Positions 62,827 to 64,000 of a stretch of 64,000 bases of DNA are shown piece after piece; within the stretch, counting starts at the first letter, position 1; the number at the start of each line of letters is the position of its first letter. The notes below the pieces were generated by a model. The model ran no database searches and was not told the origin of the DNA. It was given only the letters and a program-made list of their open reading frames with translations. This DNA comes from JAFGPS01 sp964628465. Lineage in GTDB: Bacteria > Planctomycetota > Phycisphaerae > Sedimentisphaerales > Anaerobacaceae. The stretch spans positions 1-64,000 of the forward strand of contig CAZVOA010000010.1 of NCBI GenBank assembly GCA_964628465.1. The letters are read 5' to 3'. Position numbers and translations under genes: made by a program.

Positions 62827-64000
62827 ATGGATAACGACAACTTAAATAATAAACGTAAACATAAAATTGACAGTAACAGACCTACTGTCTCGTTTCCTGG
62901 TACTTCAGAAGTTCCTGTACAGACAGGATATATCGGTCCGTACAAACTTATAAGCGTGCTTGGCGAAGGCGGTTTTTCCGTCGTTTATCTGGCGGAACAG
63001 GCCAAACCGGTAAAACGCATGGTTGCGCTGAAAGTTATCAAGCCTGGAATGGATACAAAACAGGTAATTGCCCGTTTTGAGGCCGAAAGACAGACACTGG
63101 CGTTACTTAACCACCCGAATATAGCGGCGGTTTATGACGCGGGAGCGACGGAACAGGGCTTGCCGTATTTTGTAATGGAACTTGTAAAAGGGATTCCGAT
63201 TACAGAACATTGCGACCGCCATAAACTAAGTATTGACGACAGGCTCGAATTATTCCTTGAGGTCTGCGAAGGCGTACAGTATGCACACCTGAAAGGTATT
63301 ATTCACAGGGATATAAAACCATCCAATATTCTTGTATCCGTCGATAGCGACAAAGCAGCTCCCAGAATTATCGATTTTGGCGTATCGAAAGCGACAACAA
63401 AACAGATAAATGAACGTACACTTTTTACTGAACAGGGCCAGTTCGTCGGTACCCCGGAATATATGAGTCCAGAGCAGGCCGAGATGGGCGCGCAGGATAT
63501 CGATACGCGAAGCGATATCTACTCATTGGGTGTGGTTCTTTATGAGCTTTTAACAGGAGTATTGCCATTCGATCCGGATGTTCTCAGAGAAAGCAGCATC
63601 GACAATATTCGGAAAATAATCAGAGAACAGGATCCTAAAAGGCCAAGTACTATTCTTGCGACTTTGGGTGAAGAGGCGAAAAAAATTGCCGAAAATCGCA
63701 ACATCGACTTGTCGAATCTTAAAAAACGTCTGAACAGGGAACTCGAATGGATTCCGCTCAAGGCAATGCGAAAAGACAGGACACGCCGATACAGGTCGGC
63801 ATCCCAATTCGCCGATGATATTCGAAATTATTTAAACAGGAAACCTCTTATGGCAGGTCCTGAATCCGCTGTTTACAAAATGAAGAAATTTGTAAATAGA
63901 AACAAGCCGCTTTTCAGTGGTGCAGCCGCAATCTTAATAATTCTTATCGCGGGAATTATCATTTCAACAAATTTCGGAATCAAAGCGTCACATGCGCAGA
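62827..64000 (+). CDS. Ser/Thr protein kinase, 3'-partial
   Basis: An STKc-type kinase whose gene runs off the right edge; at least 391 codons are visible from the ATG at 62827. The kinase domain (about 38-340) has a glycine-rich loop LGEGGFSVVY (45-54), Lys69 in ALKVIKPGMD, HRDIKPSN (His160-Asp162) and DFG (183-185). A helix and membrane segment follow at about residues 360-385 (FSGAAAILIILIAGIIIST). Planctomycete kinases of this shape usually continue into extracytoplasmic sensor repeats, but that part is outside the window. FHA protein gene is divergent. Confidence 0.93.
   Translation, partial: MDNDNLNNKRKHKIDSNRPTVSFPGTSEVPVQTGYIGPYKLISVLGEGGFSVVYLAEQAKPVKRMVALKVIKPGMDTKQVIARFEAERQTLALLNHPNIAAVYDAGATEQGLPYFVMELVKGIPITEHCDRHKLSIDDRLELFLEVCEGVQYAHLKGIIHRDIKPSNILVSVDSDKAAPRIIDFGVSKATTKQINERTLFTEQGQFVGTPEYMSPEQAEMGAQDIDTRSDIYSLGVVLYELLTGVLPFDPDVLRESSIDNIRKIIREQDPKRPSTILATLGEEAKKIAENRNIDLSNLKKRLNRELEWIPLKAMRKDRTRRYRSASQFADDIRNYLNRKPLMAGPESAVYKMKKFVNRNKPLFSGAAAILIILIAGIIISTNFGIKASHAQ

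Noticed and set aside
1..64000. CRISPR array, prophage or transposon
   Set aside because: I saw no regularly spaced repeats, no phage structural genes and no transposase gene.
1..64000. A complete undescribed defence or biosynthetic system
   Set aside because: No gene group here has the linkage and novelty expected; candidates are single proteins and repeats reported separately.

Overview
The window looks like a chromosomal segment of a heterotrophic planctomycete, most likely a Phycisphaerae relative. This is inferred from gene content and no marker-gene search was run. The signs are a modest GC content, secreted polysaccharide-active enzymes, three exported proteins with dockerin-like EF-hand repeats, a planctomycete-style Ser/Thr kinase with an FHA protein beside it, an ECF sigma factor with a membrane partner, DUF1573 and Gfo/Idh/MocA proteins, and dispersed HAERSEAS-type repeats. 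I saw no phage, transposase, CRISPR array, rRNA or tRNA. A run of exactly 100 N (4344-4443) marks a scaffold join inside a gene.

Layout. 1-5315: broken end of a membrane protein, an exported LacZ-type beta-galactosidase, and an AraC/GyrI-type regulator split by the N run. 5383-10285: AsmA-like envelope protein, lipoprotein and SanA/DUF218 protein, all on the minus strand. 10398-18756: addB-addA-avtA, a tightly packed recombination and amino-acid cluster, followed by a methyltransferase. 19387-20513: small genes, including a 57-residue protein that is 58% Asp/Glu. 20624-23920: two Gfo/Idh/MocA oxidoreductases and a sugar isomerase around a divergent promoter. 24035-28780: exported SH3b, alpha-helical and DUF4139-like proteins and a small unknown gene. 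29041-29178: a short, divergent bL34 (rpmH) gene. 29368-36033: BASS transporter, a subtilase-like protein lacking its Asp, and a DUF362/beta-helix/dockerin giant.

36128-43585: six-PAS histidine kinase, SRP RNA, sppA, a CaCA antiporter, gloB and an exported MsrB-MsrA fusion. 43619-50832: GH115 glucuronidase, DUF1573 lipoprotein, TPR lipoprotein and tilS. 50872-56661: ECF sigma factor pair, MarC, fabG-acpP-fabF and a four-cysteine unknown. 56722-62627: SMP-30/dockerin/LamG protein, GNAT, lipoproteins, a possible metallopeptidase, Imm17-like and YdeI-like proteins, a GFA protein and an FHA protein. The window ends inside a Ser/Thr kinase gene.

How it works together: the exported GH2, GH115 and SMP-30 proteins, with the Gfo/Idh cluster, fit plant or algal polysaccharide use. 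AddAB, TilS, Fab, SRP RNA and bL34 are housekeeping. The most distinctive sequence structure is a 28-bp perfect palindrome. Two copies sit in different reading frames inside one AsmA-like gene, and a third supplies the stop codon and probable terminator of msrBA. A HAERSEAS-type repeat has likewise been captured into the GH115 start. I see no convincing complete new system; the modular exported proteins and repeat captures are the best leads.
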